Part shown: positions 1 to 12,346 of the stretch, piece by piece
Layout of the letters: each line of letters begins with the position of its first letter
How positions within the stretch are numbered: position 1 is the stretch's first letter
Assembly: GCF_010183535.1 (NCBI RefSeq)
Contig: NC_071332.1
Span: 17,608,001-17,672,000, forward strand
Direction: 5' to 3'
DNA: 64,000 nt
From: Caenorhabditis remanei
Taxonomy: Eukaryota > Nematoda > Chromadorea > Rhabditida > Rhabditidae
Notes under the pieces: model-generated
Database searches by the model: none
Seen by the model: only the letters and a program-made list of their open reading frames with translations
What the model was told of the DNA's origin: nothing
Position numbers and translations under genes: made by a program

Positions 1-397
1 AAATTCTCCTGCGAATAATCTTTCTAAAATTGTAAAAATAAAGAAAAGTAAAAAAAACAAGTTTTATTATAAGTTTTCAGCTATATGAATAGCTATGAAA
101 TTCTTTAATTTCAGTTTTCTCGGCGGCTAGCGATCCGATTTTTTTCATTTTTATACCAAAAAATAGCTCTTGAAATTCTCTACAATTCATGTTAAACAAA
201 ATTTGAAATTTTCAGCTAATTAGAGACAAAAACTAGTTTTCAGAGGTAAAATTGATTAATTTCAGTTTTCGCGGAGGCTGGCGAACCGATTTTTCTCATT
301 TTTATACCAAAAGATAGATTTTGAAATTCTCTACACAATTGATACAACCATTTTCAACTAAAATCCAATTTGAGAGCTGAAAATCAAGTATTTCCAG
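1..397. other. intron of the flanking receptor gene, with a repeated segment
   Basis: This non-coding stretch precedes the splice acceptor at 395-397 and is probably an intron of the receptor gene that follows. It holds two direct copies of an approximately 85-base segment (about 111-190 and 261-340), each with TTTCAGTTTTC, a GGCTaGCGA-like core and TTTTTATACCAAAA. They look like a local duplication inside the intron. No other coding signal is visible. Confidence 0.6.
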
Positions 398-904
398 AAC
401 TTTCTCTACGTAATGCTTACATTCACCATTCCCTACCTAATATTCTTTGTGATCTCTCTATTATTCCATCGTTTCTATATGAAATCGATTCGAAACGTGC
501 CGAATGATTCAATCGATATGGGATATAATGATGCGTCGACAATTAATCAATCGCTTCTTTCAATGGCTCTTCAGAATTTCGTTTTAATTTCTCTTCCCCA
601 TTTATTTCTAGACATTTCCGTTTTTATCCGCTGGGAGCTCGGAGTCCGTGCTCTTCCAGTCACTTTCGGTTGCGTTTTAGTGTCTCTTACCAATGCAGCC
701 ACTCTTTTTATCCATTTTAGAGCTTATAGGTAAGTTCGAATCTGAAAATATCTTTAAATCTCAAAAATAATTTTCAGACGCCAAGTGGGTTTCCTATTCA
801 TCGAATTCCTTCGACACAACAATGTCAATATTCCACTATTCGTCATCAATCAGCAACAACAGTCAACACATTTCCAAATGTCGGTGATTGGGGGGGATGC
901 CTAA
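398..904 (+). CDS. C-terminal exons of a probable 7TM chemoreceptor (5' end outside the window)
   Basis: There are two exons, 398-729 and 778-904. The intron is GT...TTTTCAG and phase is kept (AG+A = Arg). The sequence encodes about 152 residues: a long hydrophobic helix (VMLTFTIPYLIFFVISLLF), a polar loop, a second helix (NFVLISLPHLFLDISVFI), a third (ALPVTFGCVLVSLTNAATLFI) and a short basic tail ending in GGDA. This matches the last three helices of a nematode serpentine receptor, but I cannot assign the subfamily. The gene begins upstream of base 1. An AATAAA lies 32 bases after the stop, at 936-941. Confidence 0.6.
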
Positions 905-2151
905 TGTTTGAAGTCTTAAATTTAATTTTCAGAAAAATAAATTTATTGTTTTGGTTTTGAGAGAGGAAGGGGGGCTCCCTTAGTTCACATCTTAACGATA
1001 ACGAACTACACAAAGGGGGGTTGATGCCTTAGAAAAATGAAAAGAGAAGCGAGAGAGGACAATCGAGATAAAAATTGTTTGAATTTTCAGAGATTAAAGA
1101 GACGGGATGGAGAGAGGGAGCATTGGGAAAAAAACGGAATTAAATAATTAAAGATTTCTTTTGGTTTTGTGTTTTTTACGGGGAGAAAGAAGAAATTGAA
1201 ATTGGGTTTTTAGGAATTTTTCATCGCGATGAGAGAGAGAGAGAGCGGGTTTTGGGAAGAAAGCAGGGGGAAAATCATTTTTTTGAAAAAGAAAAAGGTG
1301 CAAAGGGTTCACTAGGCGCCAAAATTTTTGTCACTGCTCGCTAAAGAGGGGACAATGACAAATAATTTTAGTTACAATTTTCAGAAAATTCGAGGAAGTG
1401 GCCCGTGTGACGGTGTGTGGGTGGGGGTGCAAGAGAGGGTTTTCTACACTTTCTATTGGGGGAAACAATGGACAGAGAAAGATTTTCGAGTTTGGAATAC
1501 ATTTTGGAAAGGAAGGGAAGGAAGAGTTTACATTTGAAAAGAACAATAGAGAATCGTGGAACTGAAAGCCGGGGTTTTTGGGGGGAATTTTTTCGTTTTT
1601 TTGTGGGTTTTACGGGTTGGTAACTATTTTTTCACGAAACAGTGACACTGGGCTTATAACGAACTGAATCGTTTAGCGCCTTGTCTGCGTTCGAGTAAGG
1701 GTTTTTTTGGAGGATCATTTTGGCCGGGACTTTTTAGAATACAGGGGAAGCAATGGGTGGGGGGAAACGGAAACTCAATCAAATCTTCGGGGGGAAGTCG
1801 ATCCATCCGAGGGGGGGGAAACTATACTAAATTGAAGAGATGACAAATAAATGAGTGTTCCGAGAAAAAAGAAGAAGAAAAAACAAAAAGCTGCATCGAA
1901 AAACTGTACAAAATGAAACTAGAATATTTAAGTGATTAAAATACATCATTTATATCAATTTTTGGACGGCTTGTCGAGTGAAGGGAGTATATGACTTTTT
2001 TTGGGGCTCGTCAAGCGACTTCACAATCTATAAGGGGACAGAGAAAAGAATTTGCGGGGGGAAAAATAGGAAGAAACGATAGAGGTGTGTGTGGTGGTGA
2101 TTGTGAATGAATTGTCGCTCGACGATACGGCTTCAGTTCCCGATTATTGAA
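905..2151. other. convergent 3' region between the receptor and cmd-1
   Basis: No convincing coding sequence is seen here. AATAAATTTATT at 936-947 is a palindromic polyadenylation signal readable on both strands and could serve both converging genes. The rest is purine-rich with many G runs (for example 1008-1022 and 1811-1820) and probably includes the cmd-1 3' UTR. Short ORFs at 1328-1623 occur on both strands, have no family features and overlap each other. Confidence 0.4.
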
Positions 2152-3021
<870 letters not shown>

Positions 3022-4695
3022 CTTGTTGTTGTTGAGTGAAGCTGGGGGTGGCTAGATTAACAAACCCTGTAAAAATGAATAAATAATTTTTTAAAAATGA
3101 TGTAATTGTGTATTGATCGGATTGATTAAAAGAGAGAGAGAGAGAAAGATCGATCGGAAAAGGGAAAAGTGGGTGAACGATTCGATATATATATATTTGC
3201 GAACATTTGCACGTAAACAATGATGTATATAGCGAGAGAGAGATCGGAGAGGTTAGAAGGCAAAAGTTGGATGGAAAAAGAGGGGGAATCGGAGAAGAAA
3301 CGAAAGAAATGAAGAAAAAAGACGAATCGAAGCGATGAGAGAAGAAGAAGAAAGAACCCAGAGAACTCAACTGATAAGCGGTATAAAATATTTCTACATT
3401 TTTGGGAGAGGCGGAGGGAGAGGAGAGGAGAGATAACGATTAAAGTGAAGAAAAAAGTTTAAAGGTTGATTTTGGCAAATTCGTGAAAAGAATCAAAACA
3501 AAATCAGAAGACACCGAAATTTCGAAATTCTGATGATTCAGATGACCAATAGTTCAACTTTTCGCTGAATTTTTAAATTCATCACAATCAGTTTCAGCGA
3601 AAATATCGAATCCCCTCGACCAGGTCAAAGATCCCAGGTCAAATCATCGGGCGCCCAATCGCACACACACACAATTTTATTACACAAACTGATTAGAGTG
3701 TAGTAGGGGAAGGCATCACAACCAGTGGCGACGAATGAAAACGGATAAAAAAACTCTAATCGGTAGTGGCGGGTCTCGTCTCATTGGGTTGAGTGGAGGA
3801 AGGGACACGACGACACAATCAGTCAGTCCAAAGCGCTACTAGAGATGAAGTAGAAAAAGAAGAAGACGTCGACGACGACGACGGAAGGAAGGAAACAACA
3901 AAGAAGGAAAAGAGATACTACGGGGTCAACGTCTTCGTGTGTTCTGGTTATCGAATTATCCCCCTATCCACTTCTCCTCTCAACTAACTACACCAATTTC
4001 CTCTTGTTTTTGCATGCACGCAAGACAAAAAGTGGGCAAAAAATAGAGAAAGAAGAAGTTGATGTTAACGTCTTCTATTTCGACAAAAAAAAGAGAACGG
4101 GAGACGTTGTTCGTCCATGTCCGGCGAAGTCGGTCGACGTCGACGCCGTCGCCGCTTGTGATGAAGAGAGGAGGCAAGAAGAAGAAGGATAGCCAAGAGA
4201 AGAAAAAAACTAGTTCTTCCTCTTCGGTTTCTCCTCTTCATAGAACGAAACAAACGTCCGCCTCCCATCAACAACAAAACCGCTCCCCCAATTCTCAGCG
4301 GAGCGCGTTTGGGGCTCGTCCATCAAACAACAAAAATGTTTGAAACAGACAGTTTCTCTGTACAAGGGGATTATAAGGAAGGGAGAGGAACGAACGAAAA
4401 CATAATCCAGCGGCCTGTGTGCCCCTCTCGTCAATACGACGAATCGAAGGGTTCACCGAAAAGTGTGGAAGGACATATTCCCATTGAAAAACAAAAGGCT
4501 TAGTGGTGAAGATTAGCGACCTAATAGAAGCTAATTTTGAATTTCAACCAGGGGATTCTAGGCCACGGTCATAACATACTTACAAGCCGGGCCCGCGCGT
4601 AACCAGCTTAAAACTGAGTTTTGTGAGCTGAAAAACATATCAAAATGTAAATCTCGGCGAGTTCTATGTCCGTGACCTACAACAGGCCGAATGGC
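3022..4695. other. upstream region of cmd-1
   Basis: This is presumed promoter and 5' UTR or first-intron sequence of cmd-1. It contains AG-rich tracts (about 3129-3145, 3233-3250 and 3415-3432), a TATATATATATT tract at 3185-3196 and GACGACGACGAC-like simple sequence around 3868-3881. The short ORFs here are low-complexity Arg/Lys/Ser-rich reading of purine tracts and show no domain. From about 4600 a dispersed repeat begins (GAGCTGAAAAAcATATCAAAATG...CGGCGAGTTCTATGTC). Confidence 0.4.
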
Positions 4696-4698
4696 TTA

Positions 4699-5197
4699 TG
4701 GGGTTATTCACCTCTGGAAAAAACGTTTTTTCCCTCGATTCATTTACCGGAAAAAACAGTTTTTTCCGTTTTTCGCCGTTTTTTCCGGCAAATGAATCGA
4801 GGGAAAAAACGTTTTTTTCCATAGTTGTCAAGGCCCGGGCCGGCCCGAGCCGGGCCGGTAGAAAATTTTCAAGGCCCGGCCCGGCCCGGCTTCAAAAAAT
4901 GACCCTTTTTTTCCAATTTTTTTTCGAAATTTTTTCAATTTTTCATCGGAAATGTGACCATTTTTGACTGTTTTTCAGAATTTCTTCTAATTCTGGCTGA
5001 TAGTCGAAAATTTGACTTTTTCGCGAAAAAATTCAAAAAATTTGAAAAAATTTGAAAATTTGACTTTCGCGCCAATTTGCCCGGGCCTTCGGGCCGGGCC
5101 TTAAGCCCGGCCCGGCCCGGGCCGGGTCTTGATTTTGCCGACAAGGCCCGGCCCGGGCCTTGACAACTATGTTTTTTTCAGGAGGTGAATAACCCCA
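4699..5197. mobile_element. Harbinger-like MITE with TTA target duplication, itself interrupted
   Basis: The terminal inverted repeats start TGGGGTTATTCACCT (4699-4713) and end AGGTGAATAACCCCA (5183-5197). They are flanked by TTA at 4696-4698 and 5198-5200. The arms continue inward (GAAAAAACGTTTTTTCCCTCG and its complement) to a centre near 4767. A second element (4820-5171) sits in the right arm; removing it restores a near-perfect palindrome of about 150 bases. A 3-bp TTA/TWA duplication is the hallmark of PIF/Harbinger elements. No transposase is encoded. Confidence 0.75.
4820..5171. mobile_element. GC-ended fold-back MITE with 8-bp TSD, nested in another MITE
   Basis: The ends are CATAGTTGTCAAGGCCCGGG at 4820-4839 and the matching complement finishing at 5171. 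Both are flanked by the direct repeat TTTTTTTC (4812-4819 and 5172-5179). Termini are rich in GGCCCGGCC, while the core is A/T-rich and non-coding. The 8-bp duplication suggests a hAT-type origin. A relative with CATACTTGTCAACCGGGCC ends is at 50439-50782, and a decayed right end (TTGACAACTATG) is near 37457-37468. Confidence 0.8.
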
Positions 5198-5200
5198 TTA

Positions 5201-6084
5201 GTAGGAAAACTCAGTTTTAAGCGAGTTACGCGCCGGACCGTTTCGGCCCCGGTTAGCAAGTATGGGCCATAAGGTCCGAGATCAAATCCTATTAATAGAA
5301 TTCCCGAGCATACTGACCACGATTACTTTCGGATCACGAGAGTGAAAAAGTTGTGGAAAAACCGCGAATCGGCAAAAATCAATGTGAAAACGAATCACAT
5401 GAGATTTGACAAACACACACAGTGTTTTTTTTCTCTATTCTATTGCTCACCAAACGAACGCTGAGTAAATATTTGGTTCCGATTCGGGGGGACTCTGGGG
5501 GTTCGAAGGGAAGCTCAATGGAGGAAGGACAAAAAACAGAATGAGAATGTTTCTGTTTCAGTTTCAAAGCGAGAAATGTCTCATTTCGAAAAATGCGTCT
5601 AGTGCGCATGCAATGATGCCCGATTAATCGGGAAGAGGAGAAAGAGTGCGATTGCCTTCTCTCTCTCGCTCTCCGCGTGTGTGCAATTTTCGCCACTTTC
5701 TCTATTCCTCTCGAATTTATATTCACATCACCATTCCCCTTCTTCTGAATACTGCCAGCAGCAGCACAGCCGAGTCAGTGGTGGTGGTGGTAGACGACTG
5801 CTGGTGTGTATGTGTGCGCAATGCGTCGGTGCGGCATTAGAAATAGAGAATGCATTGAAGGACGACGACGAGGTGGTGGTGGAGTGGTGACTAGGCTTAG
5901 ATTATAGACTGAAATTGTGACAGCTGGAAATGTGGAAATAAAGCTAGAATTCTCCTATATTATTTTCGTTTCGTGTTTTTGACGAAAGACTTTTCGACGA
6001 AAAGTACGAAAAACTTGTTATTGGGAGCCAAGAAAACCGGAACTAGAACTTTGAGTTCAGAGGCACAAAAACAGTTTTGGCGCC
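5201..6084. other. non-coding spacer with promoter-like simple sequence
   Basis: The first 80 bases continue a dispersed repeat (CTCAGTTTTAAGCGAGTTACGCGCC). The segment at 5590-5700 (GCGTCTAGTGCGCATGCAATGATG..., then pyrimidine-rich CTCTCTCTCGCTCTCCG) resembles the segment at about 9405-9490 in base composition and motif order. It may be a promoter or initiator. No gene is recognised. The trinucleotide tracts at 5775-5790 and 5857-5885 are low complexity. Confidence 0.35.
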
Positions 6085-6290
6085 AAAGGCCGGCGCGTAA
6101 TTCGGTTCAAACTCAATACTACGAGCTGAAAATAAACCAAAATGTAGATCTCGGCGAGTTTTATGTCTGTTACTTACTACGGGCTATTCGTTAATGTGCC
6201 GCGGACATAGAACTCGGCGAGATCTACAATTTTGTATATTTTTCAGCTCATAACAGTTGAGTTTGAAGCGAGTTATGTTTGCTGCTATAT
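6085..6290. repeat. dispersed fold-back repeat (AGATCTCGGCGAGTT family)
   Basis: Two inverted arms face each other. The left arm (about 6095-6170) carries GAGCTGAAAATAAACC, AAATGTAGATCTCGGCGAGT and TTATGTCTG. The right arm (about 6200-6285) carries the complements, ending in GAAGCGAGTTATG. Other copies in this window lie at about 4600-4700, 10885-11000, 26812-26937, 31660-31775, 32745-32850 and 33335-33460. The arms are conserved enough to be one MITE-like family. Confidence 0.65.
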
Positions 6291-7899
6291 AGAGAGAAAT
6301 CTAAAAAGAGACAAAACTAGATGAAAACCACAAACTCAAAGACAATAGCTATAAAACTGACTCACCGCGCTGCCGCAAAAAAAAAATATATATATATACA
6401 CACCTTTATATACAACAAGACCTTTTGTGAGTCAGCGAAAAATGCAAAAAGCCATATAAGGCCCCCCACGGAACACCCGAAAGTGGGCGTGGCGCCGCGA
6501 AAGCGGTTCCAAACCTTGGCCACGCCCCTTTGGTGGGAAATTTGAAAAATTGTTGGCTTTTTGCTGGCGAAAGGAGAGAAAATAGGAGAAAACAAAGATC
6601 AGTTGGAGCGGAAGGATGTGTGAGAAAATGAGGTCGCTTGGCCTTTTCCGGTTGGAAAAAAAAGTAGAAAACAAGAAATTTAATTTAGCAGAGAGGCTAG
6701 AATTTCCAGATATATAAAAAAAAAAAGCAAAAATTACGAAATTCTGATCGGATAACTCACTTTGCACGGTGTGTCGAAAGAATGAATTCTGATTTTTCAG
6801 AGATCAGAAAGTGAGATGGGCGGCACGTTTTGCCACGTCAGTACGTGAAAAATCTAGAAAAACAACAAAAAAAGTTGCGGTCACGCGAAAACTTGTTTTT
6901 TTATTATTTTTTGGTGAAAAATCAGCGATTTTCAGCGGAAATTGATGATTTTCAACGAGAAAATGCTGAAAATTTGAGTTTTTCACAAAATTTTAAGCGA
7001 AAAAATCGAGAAAATTGCGAAAAATGGGCAAAAATTAGCTGTTTTCGTGAAAAAAACAGCGATCCGAAAGCCGCCCGTATTTTCAGCGCCCACTACGGTA
7101 TTAAAGGCGCATAGTGAATTTTTGTCGACGGGTCTCGAAGCGAAAATTGAGAATTTTGAATTTTAACGGGATTTTTGGAGGAAAATTTATTTTTTTTTCC
7201 GTTTTTCCGATGAAAAAAGTGCAGAAAAAGATAAATAGAAAATTTTAATTATAAAAATCGCTTCGAAAAAATTAAAAAAATGTGCGGAAATCTAAAATTA
7301 TTCTGAAATCAGCCAGAGCCTTGAAATAAAAGAGAGAGAGACTACGGTATTAAAGGCACATAGTGCATTTTTATAATTTCAGTCTCGCCACGAAATTGTG
7401 TTTTTCTTCAAAATTGCGATTTTTCGCTGAAAAACATAAAAAAAAGCGGAAATCTTCAATATTTTCAACCAAAAAATAATAACCACCACTACCACCACCA
7501 ACATCCTGGTTTAAAATATCGCTGGTGTCGAAAGGGGGGAAGAGAAAAAAAAGATAGAAAAGTAGTGAGAGAGATATATTTTGTGTTTACATGTTGTCCA
7601 CTGGGGTCCCATGAACTCGAGACAGTGGCAGCTGACTCCAGAGAGTCGTATCTGTCTGATCTTTTTCTGCGCGGGGCGCCACGGCGCCCCATGGGAACTG
7701 TGGAAGCAGGAAGAATTTTAAAAGGAGGGAGGCGAGTGGGGGAATTCGTCATTTTTAGTGACTGATAACAGTAATTATGATGTGATGACAAAGCCTAGGC
7801 ATAATGTAGATCAAAAGTTATTTTGCAAACAAAATTTAAATCGAAATTCGAATTGAAATCTTCTCGATCAAATCCGCTCTCTGCGGCACCATCTCACCC
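6291..7899. other. non-coding repeat-rich spacer
   Basis: Nothing convincingly coding is seen. Repeated short segments include CACTACGGTATTAAAGGCGCATAGTG (about 7089-7114) and a second version at about 7341-7366 on the same strand. A GC palindrome GGGGCGCCACGGCGCCCC lies at about 7673-7690. ORFs of 60-111 codons cover A/T-rich DNA and lack domains. Part of this may be regulatory sequence or an outer intron of cmd-1. Confidence 0.35.
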
Positions 7900-8165
7900 A
7901 TGAGAGACGCTAGACATCGCGCACAACAACGAGAGAGCATCACCATCAGAGAGACGCAGAGCTTCCGCGCCCCGAGAGAGAACACCGCGACGGGCGGCCC
8001 CCGGGAGGCGTGGCGTTGCGCAATGCGCACTCACCGCACATCTCTAACCGCTCTCTCATCAGCACGTGCTATCTCATCGCGGCGGGAAAGCGCATTGCGT
8101 CCTGGACGCATTGCTGATTGCTGTGCTGTCTGCGGCTGCGGCCGGGCTGATGATTGAGGGGAGGG
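7900..8165. promoter_or_regulatory. GC-rich promoter-like island with AGAGACGCAGAG motif
   Basis: This is a local GC-rich block in an AT-rich region. It contains AGAGACGCAGAG (about 7950-7961), the complement of the CTCTGCGTCTC motif known from many Caenorhabditis promoters. Repeated GAGAGA and CTCTC tracts, and palindromes such as TGCGCAATGCGCA, are also present. It may be a promoter for an unseen first exon or for cmd-1 far upstream. No gene start can be tied to it. Confidence 0.35.
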
Positions 8166-8329
8166 GTATGGGAGGGGAGAGAAAGAAAATGCGCATCTTG
8201 GTGGGTGCAAGTGCGCTCTACCAGACATTTTGTAGGAAGGTGGCGATATAAGTTGAGTCACTGCTCAGTGGGAATGAGGTGAAAGTCGGAAAAGATTGTA
8301 TTGCTAAAATGCTTACGTTGATCCTGAAT

Positions 8330-8565
8330 ATATTCCTTAATTTTTTTAACATTGAAATCCGTCGGAGATACACCAATTCTACTCCCCAGCCGATGCACCA
8401 TATTGAGCACCTTGCATGTTGAGCCCTATCTCGGTCAGATTTTAACCTACCGAAAAATTGGATGTAGATTTGAAAAGCTCAGAATTTCAGCTTTCGAATG
8501 ATATATACAAATCCTAGGTCAGGTCTGGGAAAATTTCAAAAAATTGAGCGAAAAAAATTTTCCAA
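8330..8565. repeat. dispersed repeat (TCTCGGTCAGATTTTGACCTAC family)
   Basis: This copy contains GGAGATACACCAATTCTAC, CCGATGCACCATATTGAGC and ATCTCGGTCAGATTTTAACC. Further copies in either orientation lie at about 10670-10780, 11085-11215, 11880-11960, 12560-12900, 15780-16010 and 34100-34300. Those copies carry the segments GGTGCATCGGTTGGGGAC and GTATCTCGGTCGG in the same order. The order is preserved between copies, so this is a true dispersed family. It is non-coding. Confidence 0.65.
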
Positions 8566-9640
8566 CAAATAAAATCTGAAAACTCACCGATTGTTGTTTT
8601 CACCAGGTTCTCTCTGCCACAAAAGCTTCCGCCCTCCCCGTCCCATTGACAAATTGCATTATGTCACGGAAGAAGATTGGGAAAAGGGGGAACAAGCCCA
8701 AAAAAAAGGGGTAAAAACAAAAAAAAAATGGGGAGAGTTTTCATGTTTTTATGCCGTTTTTAAAGACTTTTCATCTGAGGCTCCGCCCCTTTTGAGCTCA
8801 TGCTCTTTTGCTCGGGGAGGAGAGACCGACGACGACTAAATGTGATTAGTCAGAGTGAGACACGAAATTTGATCAAATCAAGAAAGATGGAGAGAAGGGA
8901 GAAAAAATATTTGGGGAACTTGATATAGCGAGTGAAAAACGAAAATGGAGGAATTCAGAAAAATGAAAACGCGCTCTACTGGACTATCACGCTGCGAGTT
9001 TAGGCTTAGGCTTATATTTTTGACGCTGCGAGTTTAGGCTTAGGCTTACAATTTTAACACTGTGAGTTTAGGCTTAGACTAGCAAACTTAGCCCCAAGCC
9101 TATAACCTTAGGCTTAGGCGTCGGGCTCACCATCATTCGGTGAGCTCACTGTGACGCTACGAGATAGCGCAAGCTGCGAGCTTAGGCTTACAATCTCACT
9201 ATGACGCTGTGAGCTCACTAGCAGTGAATTTAGTAGAATAGTACCTTTTTTGCCGACAATTTTCCATTTTTATAACCAAAAACTATTCTCCGAACCCCTT
9301 TGACGTCAATCCCCCATTCGATGCACCTGACACAGTCCGTATGCAAATTCGCCCCATTCCGAATTTCCCCATACATATCACAAACAGGTGTCAGAAGAGG
9401 ACTATGCGCAGTGCGTCGAGTGCGCATTGTCGACGACGTCAGATGACGGATTATTATCGAGAAGAGAGGGGAGAGAGGCATTGCACACTTTTTTGTGTTA
9501 GCTCGTGCATATAAATATATGTAATTTCTTTTTTTTTTGTTTAGAGCGGAAATAAAGGGGGAGACAGGTGAACAAACCAAGAGAAGTGGTGGCCGGGACA
9601 ATACAAGACTCGTGGCCTAGAATCCGACTATACGGGATTC
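8566..9640. other. non-coding spacer with TTAGGC-like tract
   Basis: Positions 8995-9125 hold repeated GCGAGTTTAGGCTTAGGCTTA units, a degenerate telomere-type TTAGGC array mixed with the GCTGCGAG repeat. The segment 9405-9490 has GTGCGTCGAGTGCGCATTG followed by purine-rich sequence, like 5590-5650. No gene is recognised. Confidence 0.4.
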
Positions 9641-9651
9641 CAGGACATCAC

Positions 9652-10050
9652 ACCCTAGACCCTAGACCCTAGACCCTAGACCCTAGACCCTAGATCCAGA
9701 TTTTGCAATTCTCATGAATTTTAAAATAACTTCCCCCTTCCCCCCCCCCTTTTGAAGCCTTTCCCATTTTTTAAAGTTGAAAACTACTAACTAAGCCATC
9801 TCCAATTTTTTCACGAAACTAAATTAGTTTTCTACTCGCAACAAGCACACACACACACCCAACAAAAGGAGCCAATAGAAAAAAAATTGTATGTTGCTTT
9901 TCTGTTTTAGGTATCCATAAACAGAAGGAAAAAGAGCAAAAAAGCAATTACCGCCTTGCTCCCCAGAAGAAGTGTTTTCGAGTTTTTTTTTGAAAAAAAA
10001 ATGTTGGAGTGGAAAAATAGAAAAGGTACCGGGTCTAGGGTCTAGGGTCT
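9652..10050. repeat. inverted pair of short (ACCCTAG)n tracts
   Basis: Six units of ACCCTAG run from 9652 to 9693. The complementary GGGTCTA units run from about 10031 to 10050. About 340 bases of non-coding DNA lie between. The same 7-base unit forms the 23-copy array at 21957-22117. Confidence 0.7.
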
Positions 10051-12346
10051 CGGCCGCAAGTCTTGTCTCACCGATTCGTACAGCCCGAGGGAAGGCTCGT
10101 ACAAAAAAGTGGTTAACTACAAAAATGAAGCTCTAGGTTTGATCTACACATCCTACTAAAAAATTTCAGTTTATTCTAGGGCACCAGCTGAAAATGTGTG
10201 TTAACAACTTGGCAGAGGTCAAACTGGATTCGTACTTTGAAGTTAGGAATATTTGTCTAAAGTTACCGGAAATAGTATTAAATTTCAGAATAACCTGAGT
10301 GACCTCAGTAGGTCAAAATTTGGAAAAGTGGCTAGCGCGCTTCAGCGTTAACCTGTCTAAATGTCATTATGGTGCATCGACTTATGTGACCTACAAAAAT
10401 TCTGAAAACAGATTCAGAATCCTCGCAATTTTTATTCATCCAACAACTCATATTTGTGGAAAAATCAAAAAAAAATTGGAATTGGAATTTTTTCCATTTT
10501 TTTCGTTCAATAAAAAAAATTTCCATAGCTAACCAAGGATTTGTTATATATCAATCGAAAGCTAAAATTCTGAGCTTTCAGAAGATTTTTTCTAGATCTC
10601 AGCTAGGAGTTGCTATATATCCTTAGAAAGCTGAAATTTTGAGCTTTCAGAATTTGTATTCAAATTTTTTGTAGGTCAAAATCTGACCGAGATAATAATA
10701 TAGATGCATCGTTTGGGGACTAGAATTGATGTATCTCTCTCTCGGAATTTAATGGATAAAAATTTTGAAAACAGATTCAAAATTACCGTAATCTGAGCTT
10801 CCAGATGGCACAAAAAAGTAGTGAATGTGCCACGGTAATGACTTTTTTGGTAATTTTTGCGTTTTTGGCACTTGCAGAATTTTAACGACTATCCATCCGG
10901 CCCGTAGTAAGTAACAGACATAAAACTCGCCGAGATCTACATTTTGGTATATTTTTCAGCTCACAATATTGAAATTTGAGTGAGTTACGCACCGGCCAGA
11001 TTGGCTATCAAAACTTTTTTTTGACATTTTTTCAATTTTTCATGAAAAATGTGAACGTTTTTGATGATTCAAATCTGTATCCACTTTTTTGTAGGTCAAA
11101 ATCTGACCGAGATGCAAGGGGCTCTATATGGTGCATCGGTTGGGGACTAGAATTGGTGTATCTCCGTCGAATTTTAACGTAGAAAAAATTTGAAATCTGA
11201 TTCAGAATCATCACATTTTTAGTTTCCTAACCACGAGAAATATATTTTCTTGTGACTCAAAACAAAAAAATTTCAGATTCAAACTTGAAAGTACACTCGA
11301 AACCCAAATTTGACCCTCTTCACCACCATGTCAACCCTCAAAACGTCATCAATATTTACTCTTTCATTTCCCATTTCCCCTTTTTCAAAAAATGTGTTCT
11401 TTCCGGCCATTTTTATTGTTGGGGCGGGCTGGGGGAGGGTGGTTTCGTTGAAATGTTGTTGTACAATTGTTTGACAGGGGGCGACAAACAGAAATGAGTC
11501 AAAAAAGGGGAGAACATATATAATATTTAATACATGTCATTTCATACAGGTGGGAGAAAAATTGGAAATGTGAGAAGTGGGGGGGGGGGGGGGGGGGGGG
11601 GGGGGAGTGGCCTAGAAAACTAAAAAGGGTCATGGCCTAGAAATCCAAAACTATCGGAAATAACCTAGAATTCTTTTGGAGCTCCATGGCCTAGAATCTC
11701 ATAAGGTCGGATTCTAGGCCATCCGACACTATCACATCTTAGGCCATGGCATCTCGGTCATGACCTAGAAAACCCAAATAGCGGTTTCTAGGCCATAAAA
11801 TTCAGATTATGAGATAGTTCGTCGATGACCTAGAATCCCGTTGGAAGTGAGAAATTTTTTTTGAAACTGGAAATTTTCAAATTACTATATCTCGGTCGGA
11901 TTTTGACTTACAAACATTTTAAAAGCAGATTTAAAATTATCACATTTTCAGTTTTCTAGCCATATCAATTAGTCTTTAAAAATCGAAGATTTCGGATTCT
12001 AGGCCACGGCTCAAAACTCCAAAACTAGTGATTGTTATCCATTTAACCCAAAAACGTATGCATGGCCTAGTTTCCCAAGTTAGTCCGTGATCCAAAAATC
12101 TTTCGGGTGAGTACTTGGCCTAGAAACACAAAATTATCTGTGGTGGTGGCCAAGAAATATTTCAGAAATATTTCTAGGCCACCACAGGAATGGAATAAAA
12201 TTCACTGGCACTTTATTGAGTCAAAATTCCTTATTTTCAAAAAAATAAATATTCACAATTTTTCAGAAAAAGTTCTATCCAACTACACATAAATAAATTA
12301 AATATATATATCTCCTTCAAAACCAACCAAAAACAAAATAAATAAT
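10051..12346. other. repeat-filled spacer downstream of the ZP gene
   Basis: No coding sequence is supported. The spacer holds copies of the TCGTACAAAAAAGTGG repeat (about 10077-10160), the AGATCTCGGCGAG repeat (10885-11000) and the TCTCGGTCAGATTTTGACC repeat. A 27-base poly-G run is at 11579-11605. A cluster of GGCCTAGAA/TTCTAGGCC motifs spans 11615-12185. TTTATT at about 12206-12211 reads AATAAA on the minus strand and is a candidate poly(A) signal for the ZP gene ending at 12347. Confidence 0.45.
11579..11605 (+). repeat. 27-base poly-G tract
   Basis: An uninterrupted run of 27 G on the plus strand, visible directly. Runs this long can form G-quadruplexes and in C. elegans are deletion hotspots when the DOG-1/FANCJ helicase is lost. 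The exact length is hard to sequence and should be treated as approximate. Confidence 0.9.

Noticed and set aside
1328..1623. Small ORFs on both strands between the receptor and cmd-1
   Set aside because: They overlap each other in several frames over G-rich DNA and probably lie in the cmd-1 3' region; no family features.
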